This document shows positions 1-6,550 of a DNA stretch of 16,438 nucleotides, piece after piece. Under the pieces are notes generated by a model, which saw only the letters and a program-made list of their open reading frames with translations, was not told the DNA's origin and searched no databases. The DNA lies in contig JAHIVS010000565.1 in NCBI GenBank assembly GCA_018816605.1, positions 1 to 16,438 of the forward strand. Direction: 5' to 3'. Origin of the DNA: Pseudomonadota bacterium. Lineage in GTDB: Bacteria; Desulfobacterota; Desulfobacteria; Desulfobacterales; Desulfobacteraceae. Position 1 is the first letter of the stretch; the number at the start of each line of letters is the position of its first letter. The translations under genes were made by a program, and so were the position numbers.

Positions 1-363
1 CCCCCCTTGTCAGGCTGTTATCAGCTGAACCACTTGTTCAATCATTTGCAAGATAATAGTGACAGATTAAAGCGCACCTAAATTCAGACTAAAAATGATA
101 ATAAAAACCGATAGTTTGAATCACTCTCCCTTCACTCTTTGCTGGCAAATGAGATCACCCAATTGATTTTGAGGTTTTAATTTACTGCAGAATACGATAT
201 CCTATCTGGTATTCGGTATGCGGCTATTCAGTATGCGGATTATACCCTTACCTGTGCTTGGGTTGTTTTGCTCAAATCCGCGGGCCGGACAACACCTGGC
301 CTAAAACTGACCGTACAATTGCCGGGCCGATTGACATTTAATTTTCTTTAAAAGAGAGGTCCC
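1..363. other. Upstream non-coding region
   Basis: This stretch holds no credible open reading frame on either strand. It contains a short tandem repeat (listed separately) and a GC-rich patch around 278-330. A TTGACA hexamer lies at 331-336, but no -10 box stands at a proper distance. A TACAAT hexamer at 314-319 lacks a matching -35. I therefore cannot name the promoter of the following gene. The AGAGAGG before the ATG at 364 serves as its ribosome binding site. Confidence 0.5.
210..239. repeat. Two-copy 15-base tandem repeat
   Basis: TATTCGGTATGCGGC at 210-224 is followed directly by TATTCAGTATGCGGA at 225-239. The copies agree at 13 of 15 positions. The repeat lies in non-coding DNA about 125 bases before the first gene. 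It could be a slippage product or a pair of binding sites; the sequence does not say which. Confidence 0.6.
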
Positions 364-681
364 ATGTATCTTCCCAAAAAATATAAAGATTTTTCAACTG
401 CCTATCCTGAAATTTTTAAGGCCTACAAGGAAATGGGAACCCTGGTAAGGGAATCCGGACCCCTGGATGAAAAAACCCAAAACCTTGTCAAACTGGGCAT
501 TGCCATCGGGTCCAATTCCAGGGGGGCGGTCATGTCCCATACCCGAAAAGCCCTGGAAACCGGTGCCACCAAGGAAGAAATCAGCCACGCCGTGCTGCTT
601 GCCCTTTCCACCACCGGTTTTCCCAACATGATTGCGGCCATGCACTGGGTGGATGAAGTGCTGGAAAAAGACGGGAAATAA
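364..681 (+). CDS. Carboxymuconolactone decarboxylase-like protein without redox cysteines
   Basis: This 105-residue protein matches the small all-helical carboxymuconolactone decarboxylase (CMD)/AhpD fold. The family core runs from about residue 36 to 98 and includes H59, 'KALETGATKEEI' and a helix ending in 'HWVDEVL'. In AhpD-type members the segment before the histidine carries a CxxC pair. Here the equivalent positions are S52 and A55, and the protein has no cysteine at all. AhpD-like peroxide reduction is therefore unlikely, and a decarboxylase-like or structural role fits better; the substrate is unknown. The start follows AGAGAGG. The next gene, an FmdE-family protein, begins three bases after the stop, so the two are probably co-transcribed. 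Family assignment is firm; function is not. Confidence 0.8.
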   Translation: MYLPKKYKDFSTAYPEIFKAYKEMGTLVRESGPLDEKTQNLVKLGIAIGSNSRGAVMSHTRKALETGATKEEISHAVLLALSTTGFPNMIAAMHWVDEVLEKDGK

Positions 682-684
682 TTT

Positions 685-1284
685 ATGAATGACTTTCAAA
701 CCCTTTTGGCCGGATCTGCAAAAGAACACGGCCACCTCTGCCCGGGCCAGGTCATTGGGGTTCGCATGGCATTATTGGGACTTGAACTTGTGGGACTTGA
801 AAACCCAAAAGAGACCCGGGACATCAAAAAACTCATCGTCTATGTGGAAATTGACCGGTGCGCAACCGACGCCATCTCCTATGTCACCGGCGTAAAGCTT
901 GGCAGACGGTCCTTGAAATTCAAGGATTACGGGATTATGGCCGCAACCTTTGTCAACCTTTCCACCCAAAAAGCCTTTCGGATAGTCTCCACGGAGTCCG
1001 CAAGAACAAAAGCCGCAGCCTTTGCCCCCCATGTGGAGGATCTCCATGCCCGGCAGCTGGAGGCCTATAAAATAATGCCCCTGTCAGAATTGTTTGAGGT
1101 CCAGGAGGTCAGTGTGAATATCCCGGCTGCGGATATGCCGGGTCCCTCTGCCTTTAAAACCGCCTGTGACAGCTGCGGTATCGTCCTGAGGGATCAAAAA
1201 GAGGTCCGCAATCAGGGCCGGATTCTCTGCCACGCCTGTGCCGGTATGGCCTATTACACGGAGAAAAGGAAACACTTTTTGTAA
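685..1284 (+). CDS. FmdE-family zinc protein
   Basis: The 199-residue product belongs to the FmdE family, named after formylmethanofuran dehydrogenase subunit E but common in bacteria that lack that enzyme. The N-terminal domain shows HGHLCPG at residues 15-21, which carries H17 and C19, then 'EIDRCATDA' with C59 and a 'GRRSL' segment at 73-77. These are typical metal-site residues of the family. The C-terminus is a zinc ribbon with C161, C164, C182 and C185. Bacterial members often sit beside molybdopterin enzymes, and here a nap operon starts 298 bases downstream on the same strand. A role in molybdenum-enzyme supply is plausible but unproven. It is close-coupled to the upstream CMD-like gene, with a weak GGGA ribosome site inside that gene's end. 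Confidence 0.85.
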   Translation: MNDFQTLLAGSAKEHGHLCPGQVIGVRMALLGLELVGLENPKETRDIKKLIVYVEIDRCATDAISYVTGVKLGRRSLKFKDYGIMAATFVNLSTQKAFRIVSTESARTKAAAFAPHVEDLHARQLEAYKIMPLSELFEVQEVSVNIPAADMPGPSAFKTACDSCGIVLRDQKEVRNQGRILCHACAGMAYYTEKRKHFL

Positions 1285-1414
1285 AACCATCGGTCCCACG
1301 AGGGCCGACCTCCCTTGTGTTTTTTTAAAATTGGCCTCTTCAAAAGGAGGTGTAACAGATATCGCTAAAAACCGTTACATTATTTACATCTCTCTTTATT
1401 AAATTATTTCAGCG

Positions 1415-1434
1415 TGTTATGAAAGCAGATAACA
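1415..1434. promoter_or_regulatory. Perfect inverted repeat, candidate operator of nap
   Basis: TGTTAT (1415-1420) and ATAACA (1429-1434) form a perfect 6-bp inverted repeat with an 8-base spacer. The 20-bp palindrome ends six bases before the TTGACA box at 1441. Its centre lies about 50 bases upstream of the expected transcription start, a usual place for a dimeric activator. It does not match the canonical FNR (TTGAT-N4-ATCAA) site, so the regulator is unknown. Confidence 0.4.
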
Positions 1435-1440
1435 ATTTAA

Positions 1441-1470
1441 TTGACACGCCCTCTGCCATGTGGTTTTAGT
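1441..1470 (+). promoter_or_regulatory. Putative sigma-70-type promoter of napD
   Basis: A perfect -35 box TTGACA (1441-1446) is followed after 18 bases by TTTAGT (1465-1470), a 4/6 match to the -10 consensus. Transcription would start near 1477, leaving a leader of about 105 bases before napD. The weak -10 fits a promoter that needs an activator, consistent with the palindrome just upstream. Confidence 0.4.
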
Positions 1471-1476
1471 ATGAAA

Positions 1477-1491
1477 TACCATTTTGTGGTA
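1477..1491. promoter_or_regulatory. Inverted repeat TACCA-N5-TGGTA
   Basis: TACCA (1477-1481) and TGGTA (1487-1491) are perfect inverted copies separated by five bases. They lie at or just after the expected start of nap transcription. The element could be an operator or the first hairpin of the leader. Confidence 0.3.
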
Positions 1492-1496
1492 CCTGG

Positions 1497-1521
1497 CCCT
1501 TTGATCCTTTCCCACAAAGGG
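1497..1521. promoter_or_regulatory. Inverted repeat CCCTTTG-N11-CAAAGGG in the napD leader
   Basis: CCCTTTG (1497-1503) and CAAAGGG (1515-1521) are perfect 7-base inverted copies. An alternative nested stem, CCTTT (1506-1510) with AAAGG (1516-1520), competes for the same right arm. Two mutually exclusive stems in a 5' leader could mean a structured RNA switch, or simply an operator. No T-run follows, so it is not a standard terminator. Confidence 0.3.
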
Positions 1522-1582
1522 ATTCGTACTCACAAAAAACAGATATATTTTACACCTATCCTTTAGACATGAAGGAGTGTCA

Positions 1583-1807
1583 ATGCCGATTTTCAGTTAT
1601 CTGGTTTATCCGGAACACAACAAAAAACAGCACTTAATCGATGCGCTTTTGGCTGAAAGATTCTGTGAAATTAAGGTTGCTGAAAATGAGGAGGTCCTGA
1701 TCCTGGTCACCGACACCCCGGATGAAAAGACCAACAAGGACCTTCTGGACAGGATACAAAAATTGGAATCTCTGCAATCCCTGTCCATGACATTTGGACA
1801 TACTTAA
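1583..1807 (+). CDS. napD: NapD, nitrate reductase maturation chaperone
   Basis: The product has 74 residues and shows the NapD pattern: a short beta strand 'FSYLVYP', a helix, '[11 protein letters not shown]' as the middle strand, a second helix and a final strand 'SLSMTFGH'. NapD proteins are cytoplasmic ferredoxin-fold chaperones that bind the Tat signal of NapA and hold back export until the cofactor is in. Its position directly before napA supports this. An in-frame GTG at 1577 lies inside the Shine-Dalgarno AAGGAG (1572-1577), so ATG 1583, five bases after it, is the right start. At 74 residues it is on the short side for the family. Confidence 0.9.
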   Translation: MPIFSYLVYPEHNKKQHLIDALLAERFCEIKVAENEEVLILVTDTPDEKTNKDLLDRIQKLESLQSLSMTFGHT

Positions 1808-1866
1808 ATTTTTGCCCGGTTAATTTTTATTCGCGTAGATCCACGCTAACAAAAGGAGTTTGGCAC

Positions 1867-4182
1867 ATGACGACGAGCAGAAGATCATTTATCAAGGCCA
1901 TGGCCTTAAACAGTGCGGCACTAGCTGCCACCGCCATCTTTCCCGGTATCAGCTTTTCCGCCTGGGAGAAAACAGACCTGCCTTCCGGATCAATTGTCTG
2001 GAGCAAGACACCTTGCCGATTCTGCGGTACCGGATGCAGTCTGCTTGTCGGTGTTTCCGGGGACAAAGCCGTTGCCGTCAAGGGTGATCCCAATAGTTCG
2101 GTCAACAAGGGCCTTTGTTGCGTAAAAGGATACCATTGTGTCCAGATTCTATATGGCAATGACCGGTTCAAGACCGCCTATGTGCGAAAAAACGGTGAAC
2201 TTGTGGCAACGCCCATCACCGAAGCCCTGGATCTTGTGGCCCAAAAAATGGGGGAATCCATCCAGAAGACCGGCAAGGATTCCGTGGCCATTTACGGGTC
2301 AGGCCAATGGTCCATTCCCGACGGATATACTGCATCCAAATTGTTCAAGGGCTGCATCGGTACCAATAATGTGGAAGCCAACGCCAGGCTCTGCATGGCC
2401 TCTGCCGTCACCGGCTGTTTGACCAGCTTTGGTCTGGACGAACCCATGGGCTGCTATGAGGACATTGACCATGCCGATGTCTTTGTCACCTGGGGCAACA
2501 ATATGGCAGAAATGCACCCGGTGCTCTTTTCCCGGATGCTGGCCAATAGAAAATCAAAAAACCATGTACAGATCATTGACCTGACCACCCGGTGGACCCG
2601 GTCCAGCCAGGCTGCCGATAAGTCCATTCTGTTTGAACCCCAGACCGACCTGGCCATTGCCAACGCCATCTGCCATGAAATCATTCAAAACAACTGGGTC
2701 AACTGGGAATTTGTGAAAAATCATGTTTCCTTTCATTCCGGGAAAACCAATATCGGCTATGGAACCCAGGACCATTTCAGCTTCACCGACGAGGCCAAGA
2801 CAGAAGATTTTGACGCCTACAAAGCCTTCCTTGCAGACTATACCCCTGAACGTGTGGAAAAACTCTCCAAGGTACCGGCAGAAGATATCAAGTACCTGGC
2901 CTCCCTGTTCGGCGACCCGGACAAACGTGTCACCTCCTTCTGGACCATGGGCATGAACCAGCACACCCGGGGCACCTGGATAAACAACCTGGTCTATAAT
3001 ATCCATTTGCTCACGGGCAAAATCTCAAGTCCGGGCAACTCTCCTTTTTCCCTGACCGGCCAGCCCTCTGCCTGTGGCACAGTGCGGGAGGTGGGAACCC
3101 TGACCCACGCGCTGCCCCACGGGGTGGTCATGAACCAAAAAGACCGTGAAATGGCTGCCGAAATCTGGGATGTTCCCGTGGAAAACATTGATCCCAAACC
3201 CACCTATCATACGGTGGAGATGTTCAGGGCACTGGACCGGGGGGATATCACTTTCATGTGGATCCAGGTCACCAACCCCATGGTGACCATGCCCAATTTA
3301 AAACGATACCGGGACGGTGCCAAAAAAGAAGGCCGGTTCATTGTGGTGTCAGAAATATATCCCACCCCCACCTCGGATGTGGCTGACGTCATCCTGCCCT
3401 CGGCCCTCTGGGTGGAACGGGAAGGTTTTTTCGGCAATTCCGAAAGAAGAACCCAGCACAATGCCCAATTGGTTCCCAAGCCAGGAGAAGCCATGTGCAA
3501 TACCTGGCAGCTCATCCAGGTGGCCAGGCGCCTGGGGTTTGAACGACAATTTCCCTGGAGCCAGGAGACCTATATTGAAGATATCTGGAATGAATACACC
3601 CGATTCCATGACAGTCCCAAGCATCGCATGGCCCCCTATAAGCTTCTCAAAGAGCGGTCCGGGGTTCAATGGCCCTTTGTGAACGGCAGGGAAACAAAGT
3701 GGCGGTACAATGGCCAATATGACCCGGCCTGCGATGGCGATTCCTTTGATTTTTACGGCAAGCCCGACCACAGGGCATGGATCTGGCTGCGGCCCTATGA
3801 ACCGGCAGCAGAATCCCCGGACACAGAATACCCCTTCTGGCTCAACACCGGTAGGGTGCTGGAACATTGGCACACCGGCTCCATGACAAGACGAATCCCC
3901 ATCCTCCACAAGGCTGTTCCCGAATCCTATGTGGAAATCAATCCTGAAGATGCAAAAGCGTTGGGGGTGGTCAACGGAAGTCTGGTGAAAATTATTTCCA
4001 GAAGAGGCGAAATGGCCATGAAGGCCAACATCAACGGACGGGGCAATCCCTCCAGGGGCCAGGTTTTTGTTCCCTTCTTTGATGAAAACTATCTGATCAA
4101 CGAGGTCACCCTGGATGCCTTCTGCCCCATATCCAAGCAGCCGGATTATAAAAAATGCGCCGTAAAACTGGAGAAAGTATGA
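1867..4182 (+). CDS. napA: NapA, periplasmic nitrate reductase catalytic subunit
   Basis: This 771-residue molybdopterin enzyme reduces nitrate to nitrite in the periplasm. Residues 1-31 form a Tat signal with R5-R6 (SRRSFIK). The [4Fe-4S] motif is C50-x2-C53-x3-C57 with the fourth ligand at C85; K87 in 'CVKGY' corresponds to the lysine thought to pass electrons from cluster to molybdenum. C176 in 'ARLCMASAV' is the expected molybdenum ligand of Nap-type enzymes, followed by '[13 protein letters not shown]' and '[10 protein letters not shown]', both Nap-specific. The C-terminal dinucleotide-binding domain starts near residue 660 ('[14 protein letters not shown]'). The ATG has AAGGAG eight to nine bases upstream. 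napD precedes it by 59 bases, and the next gene overlaps its stop (ATGA). These features distinguish it from formate dehydrogenase and the assimilatory enzymes. Confidence 0.96.
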   Translation: MTTSRRSFIKAMALNSAALAATAIFPGISFSAWEKTDLPSGSIVWSKTPCRFCGTGCSLLVGVSGDKAVAVKGDPNSSVNKGLCCVKGYHCVQILYGNDRFKTAYVRKNGELVATPITEALDLVAQKMGESIQKTGKDSVAIYGSGQWSIPDGYTASKLFKGCIGTNNVEANARLCMASAVTGCLTSFGLDEPMGCYEDIDHADVFVTWGNNMAEMHPVLFSRMLANRKSKNHVQIIDLTTRWTRSSQAADKSILFEPQTDLAIANAICHEIIQNNWVNWEFVKNHVSFHSGKTNIGYGTQDHFSFTDEAKTEDFDAYKAFLADYTPERVEKLSKVPAEDIKYLASLFGDPDKRVTSFWTMGMNQHTRGTWINNLVYNIHLLTGKISSPGNSPFSLTGQPSACGTVREVGTLTHALPHGVVMNQKDREMAAEIWDVPVENIDPKPTYHTVEMFRALDRGDITFMWIQVTNPMVTMPNLKRYRDGAKKEGRFIVVSEIYPTPTSDVADVILPSALWVEREGFFGNSERRTQHNAQLVPKPGEAMCNTWQLIQVARRLGFERQFPWSQETYIEDIWNEYTRFHDSPKHRMAPYKLLKERSGVQWPFVNGRETKWRYNGQYDPACDGDSFDFYGKPDHRAWIWLRPYEPAAESPDTEYPFWLNTGRVLEHWHTGSMTRRIPILHKAVPESYVEINPEDAKALGVVNGSLVKIISRRGEMAMKANINGRGNPSRGQVFVPFFDENYLINEVTLDAFCPISKQPDYKKCAVKLEKV

Positions 4183-4877
4183 TGGAAATACCCAGCAGAA
4201 AGCCTGCAAAATTATTTTTTCTCTTTGCAGGGATCTGTGCGATGGCCATACCCTTTATTGTTTTTTCAGCCCTGTCCATCGGATCCCAGGAAAGAGGCTC
4301 CCAGGAAATGGCCGCCCAGACACAGGACCTATCGTTTGATCACAACGGTGGTGTGATATTCAGCGCCTATGACGACACCACCTATGCCTATATGGAAGGC
4401 AATTCCACCGCCCGGACCCTGGAATATTATTACACTTTGCGCCAGTATCCGGGATCCCCGCCCTATATTGTCCATGACCTTGAAGATGAAAAGGGCCAGC
4501 CTTACGAATGCCTGTCCTGCCACGGCAAAGGCGGGTTTACCCAAAGCATGAACAGGTTTACCCCGGTTACCCCCCACCCGGAGCAATCCTATTGCCGGCA
4601 ATGCCATGTAAAACCTGTAACAGAAGAGATGTTCAAGGCCACTGACTGGAAAAGTGTCATGCCCCCCTTGCTGGGAAGGTCTGCCCTGGCGGGAAGCCCG
4701 CCCCCCATTGCCCATGACATCCAGATGCGGGAAAACTGTATTGCCTGCCATGTGGGACCGGGAACGGTTTCGGTTCTCCGGGTGGAGCACCCCATGCGGG
4801 GAAACTGCCGGCAATGTCATTTGCCCCAGGTTGCAGCGGGTCTGTTCACCAGAGCCCCACAACCCAAACAACAATGA
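4179..4877 (+). CDS. Four-haem NapB-like cytochrome made of two tandem NapB-type units
   Basis: The 232-residue protein has an uncleaved or cleavable N-terminal hydrophobic segment at residues 11-33 and four CxxCH motifs at 111-115, 139-143, 187-191 and 210-214. Two units repeat the same order. Unit 1 is PPYIVHD (H99), CLSCH, TPH (H133), CRQCH. Unit 2 is PPPIAHD (H179), CIACH, VEH (H204), CRQCH followed by LPQ. This order of distal histidine, haem, distal histidine, haem is that of dihaem NapB, so each unit probably holds two bis-histidine haems. It most likely passes electrons to NapA. Start 4179 overlaps the napA stop and has GGAG five bases before it; an in-frame ATG at 4155 inside napA lacks a ribosome site. 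Ordinary NapB has two haems, so this is enlarged. Confidence 0.85.
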   Translation: MMEIPSRKPAKLFFLFAGICAMAIPFIVFSALSIGSQERGSQEMAAQTQDLSFDHNGGVIFSAYDDTTYAYMEGNSTARTLEYYYTLRQYPGSPPYIVHDLEDEKGQPYECLSCHGKGGFTQSMNRFTPVTPHPEQSYCRQCHVKPVTEEMFKATDWKSVMPPLLGRSALAGSPPPIAHDIQMRENCIACHVGPGTVSVLRVEHPMRGNCRQCHLPQVAAGLFTRAPQPKQQ

Positions 4878-4891
4878 GGTGGTAAGGAAAA

Positions 4892-5500
4892 ATGCACTTG
4901 TTTAAAAACAGCCTTGTACGAATATTGCCGGTGGTGGTGGTTCTGTTCTTTGGGGTCACAGCCTTTTCCGCCGGCCCCGGGATAAACGAACGCATCAAGC
5001 AAGCCCAAACCCCCTATGACAAAAAGATGGACCCGCCCATCCCCCTTCCCGTCAACACGGTAAAGGTGACGCTTGCCTACCAGGGCGGCACCTTTTATAC
5101 CCAGACCCGGAAAGATCAGATAGAACGCTTCCAATGCAGTTCCTGCCACAACGACAAGGAGGTCATGGTTCAGAATGCCGCCCGAATCTCCCATGCAGAC
5201 AAACAGGTTGTCCATGGCGGCCCGTCCGGTCCCCTGGACTGTAATACCTGCCACAGCAAGGAGAACCGGGATTTTCTGACCACCAGCAACAACAGAAAAA
5301 TTGACATGGATCATGCCTACACCCTTTGCGGAGAGTGCCATTTCAGGCAGAAAAAAGACTGGGTCGGCGGGGCCCACGGCAAGCCCGTGAGCCATTGGGC
5401 CGGGCAACGGGTGGTGAAGAGTTGTACGGCCTGCCATGATCCCCATTCCCCCCGGTTTGCAAAAAGATGGCCGGCAACCTATTCTCCTCCGTTTAAATAG
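4892..5500 (+). CDS. Exported tetrahaem cytochrome c of the nap operon
   Basis: The 202-residue product has a signal peptide (hydrophobic residues 9-25, likely cut after A27) and four CxxCH haem sites at 82-86, 117-121, 146-150 and 178-182. Several free histidines, among them H101, H108, H141, H162 and H168, can serve as distal ligands. It has no membrane anchor of the NapC/NirT kind, because the only hydrophobic stretch is the signal. I cannot assign it to NapM, NapC or cytochrome c3 by motif. The TAAGGA ribosome site lies just before the ATG, and the gene is 14 bases after the NapB-like gene and 12 before the ferredoxin gene. It probably links the periplasmic ferredoxin to the NapB-like cytochrome, an inference from gene order. 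Confidence 0.85.
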   Translation: MHLFKNSLVRILPVVVVLFFGVTAFSAGPGINERIKQAQTPYDKKMDPPIPLPVNTVKVTLAYQGGTFYTQTRKDQIERFQCSSCHNDKEVMVQNAARISHADKQVVHGGPSGPLDCNTCHSKENRDFLTTSNNRKIDMDHAYTLCGECHFRQKKDWVGGAHGKPVSHWAGQRVVKSCTACHDPHSPRFAKRWPATYSPPFK

Positions 5501-5512
5501 ACAGGAATATAT

Positions 5513-6520
5513 ATGGATCCCAATAAAAAGACAAAAGAGACCCCCCGGGAAAATTTTTCGGACACCGGCCCTGGCAGTGACCAGATCAGTGATCGGGTCA
5601 ATGATCGGGTCACTCCTTTGTCCCGAAGAACCTTTCTCAAAGGGGCAGCCGCCATAGCCGGTTCTGCTGCAGGGATTAGCGGGTGCAAGCCCACAGGACT
5701 TCTGGGCAGCACCGAAGCCTTTGCCCTGGAATTCCAGGAATACTTTAAAAAACATTACAAGCTCATGACCCCGGAAGAACAATTGGGGACGGTAAGCCGC
5801 CTGGAGCGTCTGGCAAAGCTCAAGGACCAGTCGGATATTAAGATTTCCACCCGCCAAGCCCAGGAGAATGTCCTCTACGGCTATGCCTTCAATGTGACCC
5901 GGTGTGAAGGGTATATGGAATGTGTCAAAGCCTGTGTGAAGGAAAACAATCTGGACCGCAAATCCAATACCCAGTATATCCGGATCTTTGAGATGGAGCA
6001 TGGAAAAATGTCCCCGGACCAGGGAGATGGCAAATTTTTCCATGAGGTGCCCAGGCCCGGGCACTTCTATATGGGGGTCCAATGCTTCCAATGCCAGAAC
6101 CCCCCCTGTGTCAAAGCCTGCCCCACCAAAGCGACCTGGATGGAACCCGACGGCATTGTGGTGGTGGATTATGACTGGTGCATCGGTTGCCGGTATTGCA
6201 TGGCGGCCTGCCCTTACTGGGGCCGGCGCTTCAACTGGAACCAGCCCGAGGTGCCAAAGGAAGCGGTCACAAAAGAACAGCATTATCTGGGCAACCGCAT
6301 GCGGGTCCGGGGCATGATGGAAAAATGCACCTTTTGTATCCAGAGAAGCCGGAAGGGGAAACTGACCGCCTGCGCCGAAGCCTGTCCCACCGGAGCCAGG
6401 GTGTTTGGCAACCTTCTGGATCCTGCTTCGGAAATCCGGTTTGTACTGGCGAACAAAAAAGTGTACCGGCTTAAGGAAGATTTGGGAACCGATCCCAAAT
6501 TCTGGTTTTTTATTGATTAG
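5513..6520 (+). CDS. Tat-exported four-cluster ferredoxin, NrfC/DsrO type
   Basis: The 335-residue protein carries a Tat signal at residues 37-57 (SRRTFLKG then a hydrophobic stretch) ending in ISGC58, which also fits a lipobox. Four iron-sulphur motifs follow: C131/C137/C141; C191-x2-C194-x4-C199-x3-C203; C223-x2-C226-x2-C229-x3-C233; and C272-x2-C275-x11-C287-x3-C291. The layout is that of the periplasmic electron-transfer subunits NrfC, DsrO and PsrB. In the first motif the usual second cysteine is Y134. Its partner is the NrfD-type protein encoded 30 bases downstream, and electrons should run from that subunit through these clusters to the cytochromes. It differs from NapG in pairing with NrfD rather than NapH. 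The region before the signal (residues 1-36) is unusually long and polar. Confidence 0.9.
   Translation: MDPNKKTKETPRENFSDTGPGSDQISDRVNDRVTPLSRRTFLKGAAAIAGSAAGISGCKPTGLLGSTEAFALEFQEYFKKHYKLMTPEEQLGTVSRLERLAKLKDQSDIKISTRQAQENVLYGYAFNVTRCEGYMECVKACVKENNLDRKSNTQYIRIFEMEHGKMSPDQGDGKFFHEVPRPGHFYMGVQCFQCQNPPCVKACPTKATWMEPDGIVVVDYDWCIGCRYCMAACPYWGRRFNWNQPEVPKEAVTKEQHYLGNRMRVRGMMEKCTFCIQRSRKGKLTACAEACPTGARVFGNLLDPASEIRFVLANKKVYRLKEDLGTDPKFWFFID
5576..5614. repeat. Nested direct and inverted repeat inside the ferredoxin gene
   Basis: TGATCGGGTCA occurs at 5590-5600 and 5602-5612, a 12-base tandem repeat encoding DRVNDRV. The block is flanked by AGTGACC (5576-5582) and GGTCACT (5608-5614), perfect inverted arms. 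It falls in the polar leader before the Tat motif. It may be a slippage product in a loosely constrained region. Confidence 0.6.
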
Positions 6521-6550
6521 GCCATACCCATTAAACTTCAGGGATTAAAT

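Larger units (their letters stand above)
1285..1582. other. Regulatory gap before the nap operon
   Basis: This 298-base AT-rich stretch contains no gene. It holds a putative promoter and three inverted repeats, listed individually. A T-run at 1320-1326 follows a GC-rich patch after the FmdE gene, but the only stems I can pair are 4-6 bp with bulges, so I do not call a terminator. Confidence 0.5.

Noticed and set aside
1300..1326. Terminator after the FmdE gene
   Set aside because: A T-run is present, but the pairable stems before it are only 4-6 bp and bulged.
1285..1582. Molybdenum-cofactor riboswitch before nap
   Set aside because: The leader is AT-rich and lacks the GC-rich paired elements I would expect of that motif.
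3349..4209. 286-codon open frame on the minus strand
   Set aside because: It is antisense to the 3' part of napA, which is unambiguous by motif and length.
4817..6283. 488-codon open frame on the minus strand
   Set aside because: It lies fully antisense to the tetrahaem cytochrome and ferredoxin genes, whose haem and cluster motifs are clear. Its translation shows no family pattern.
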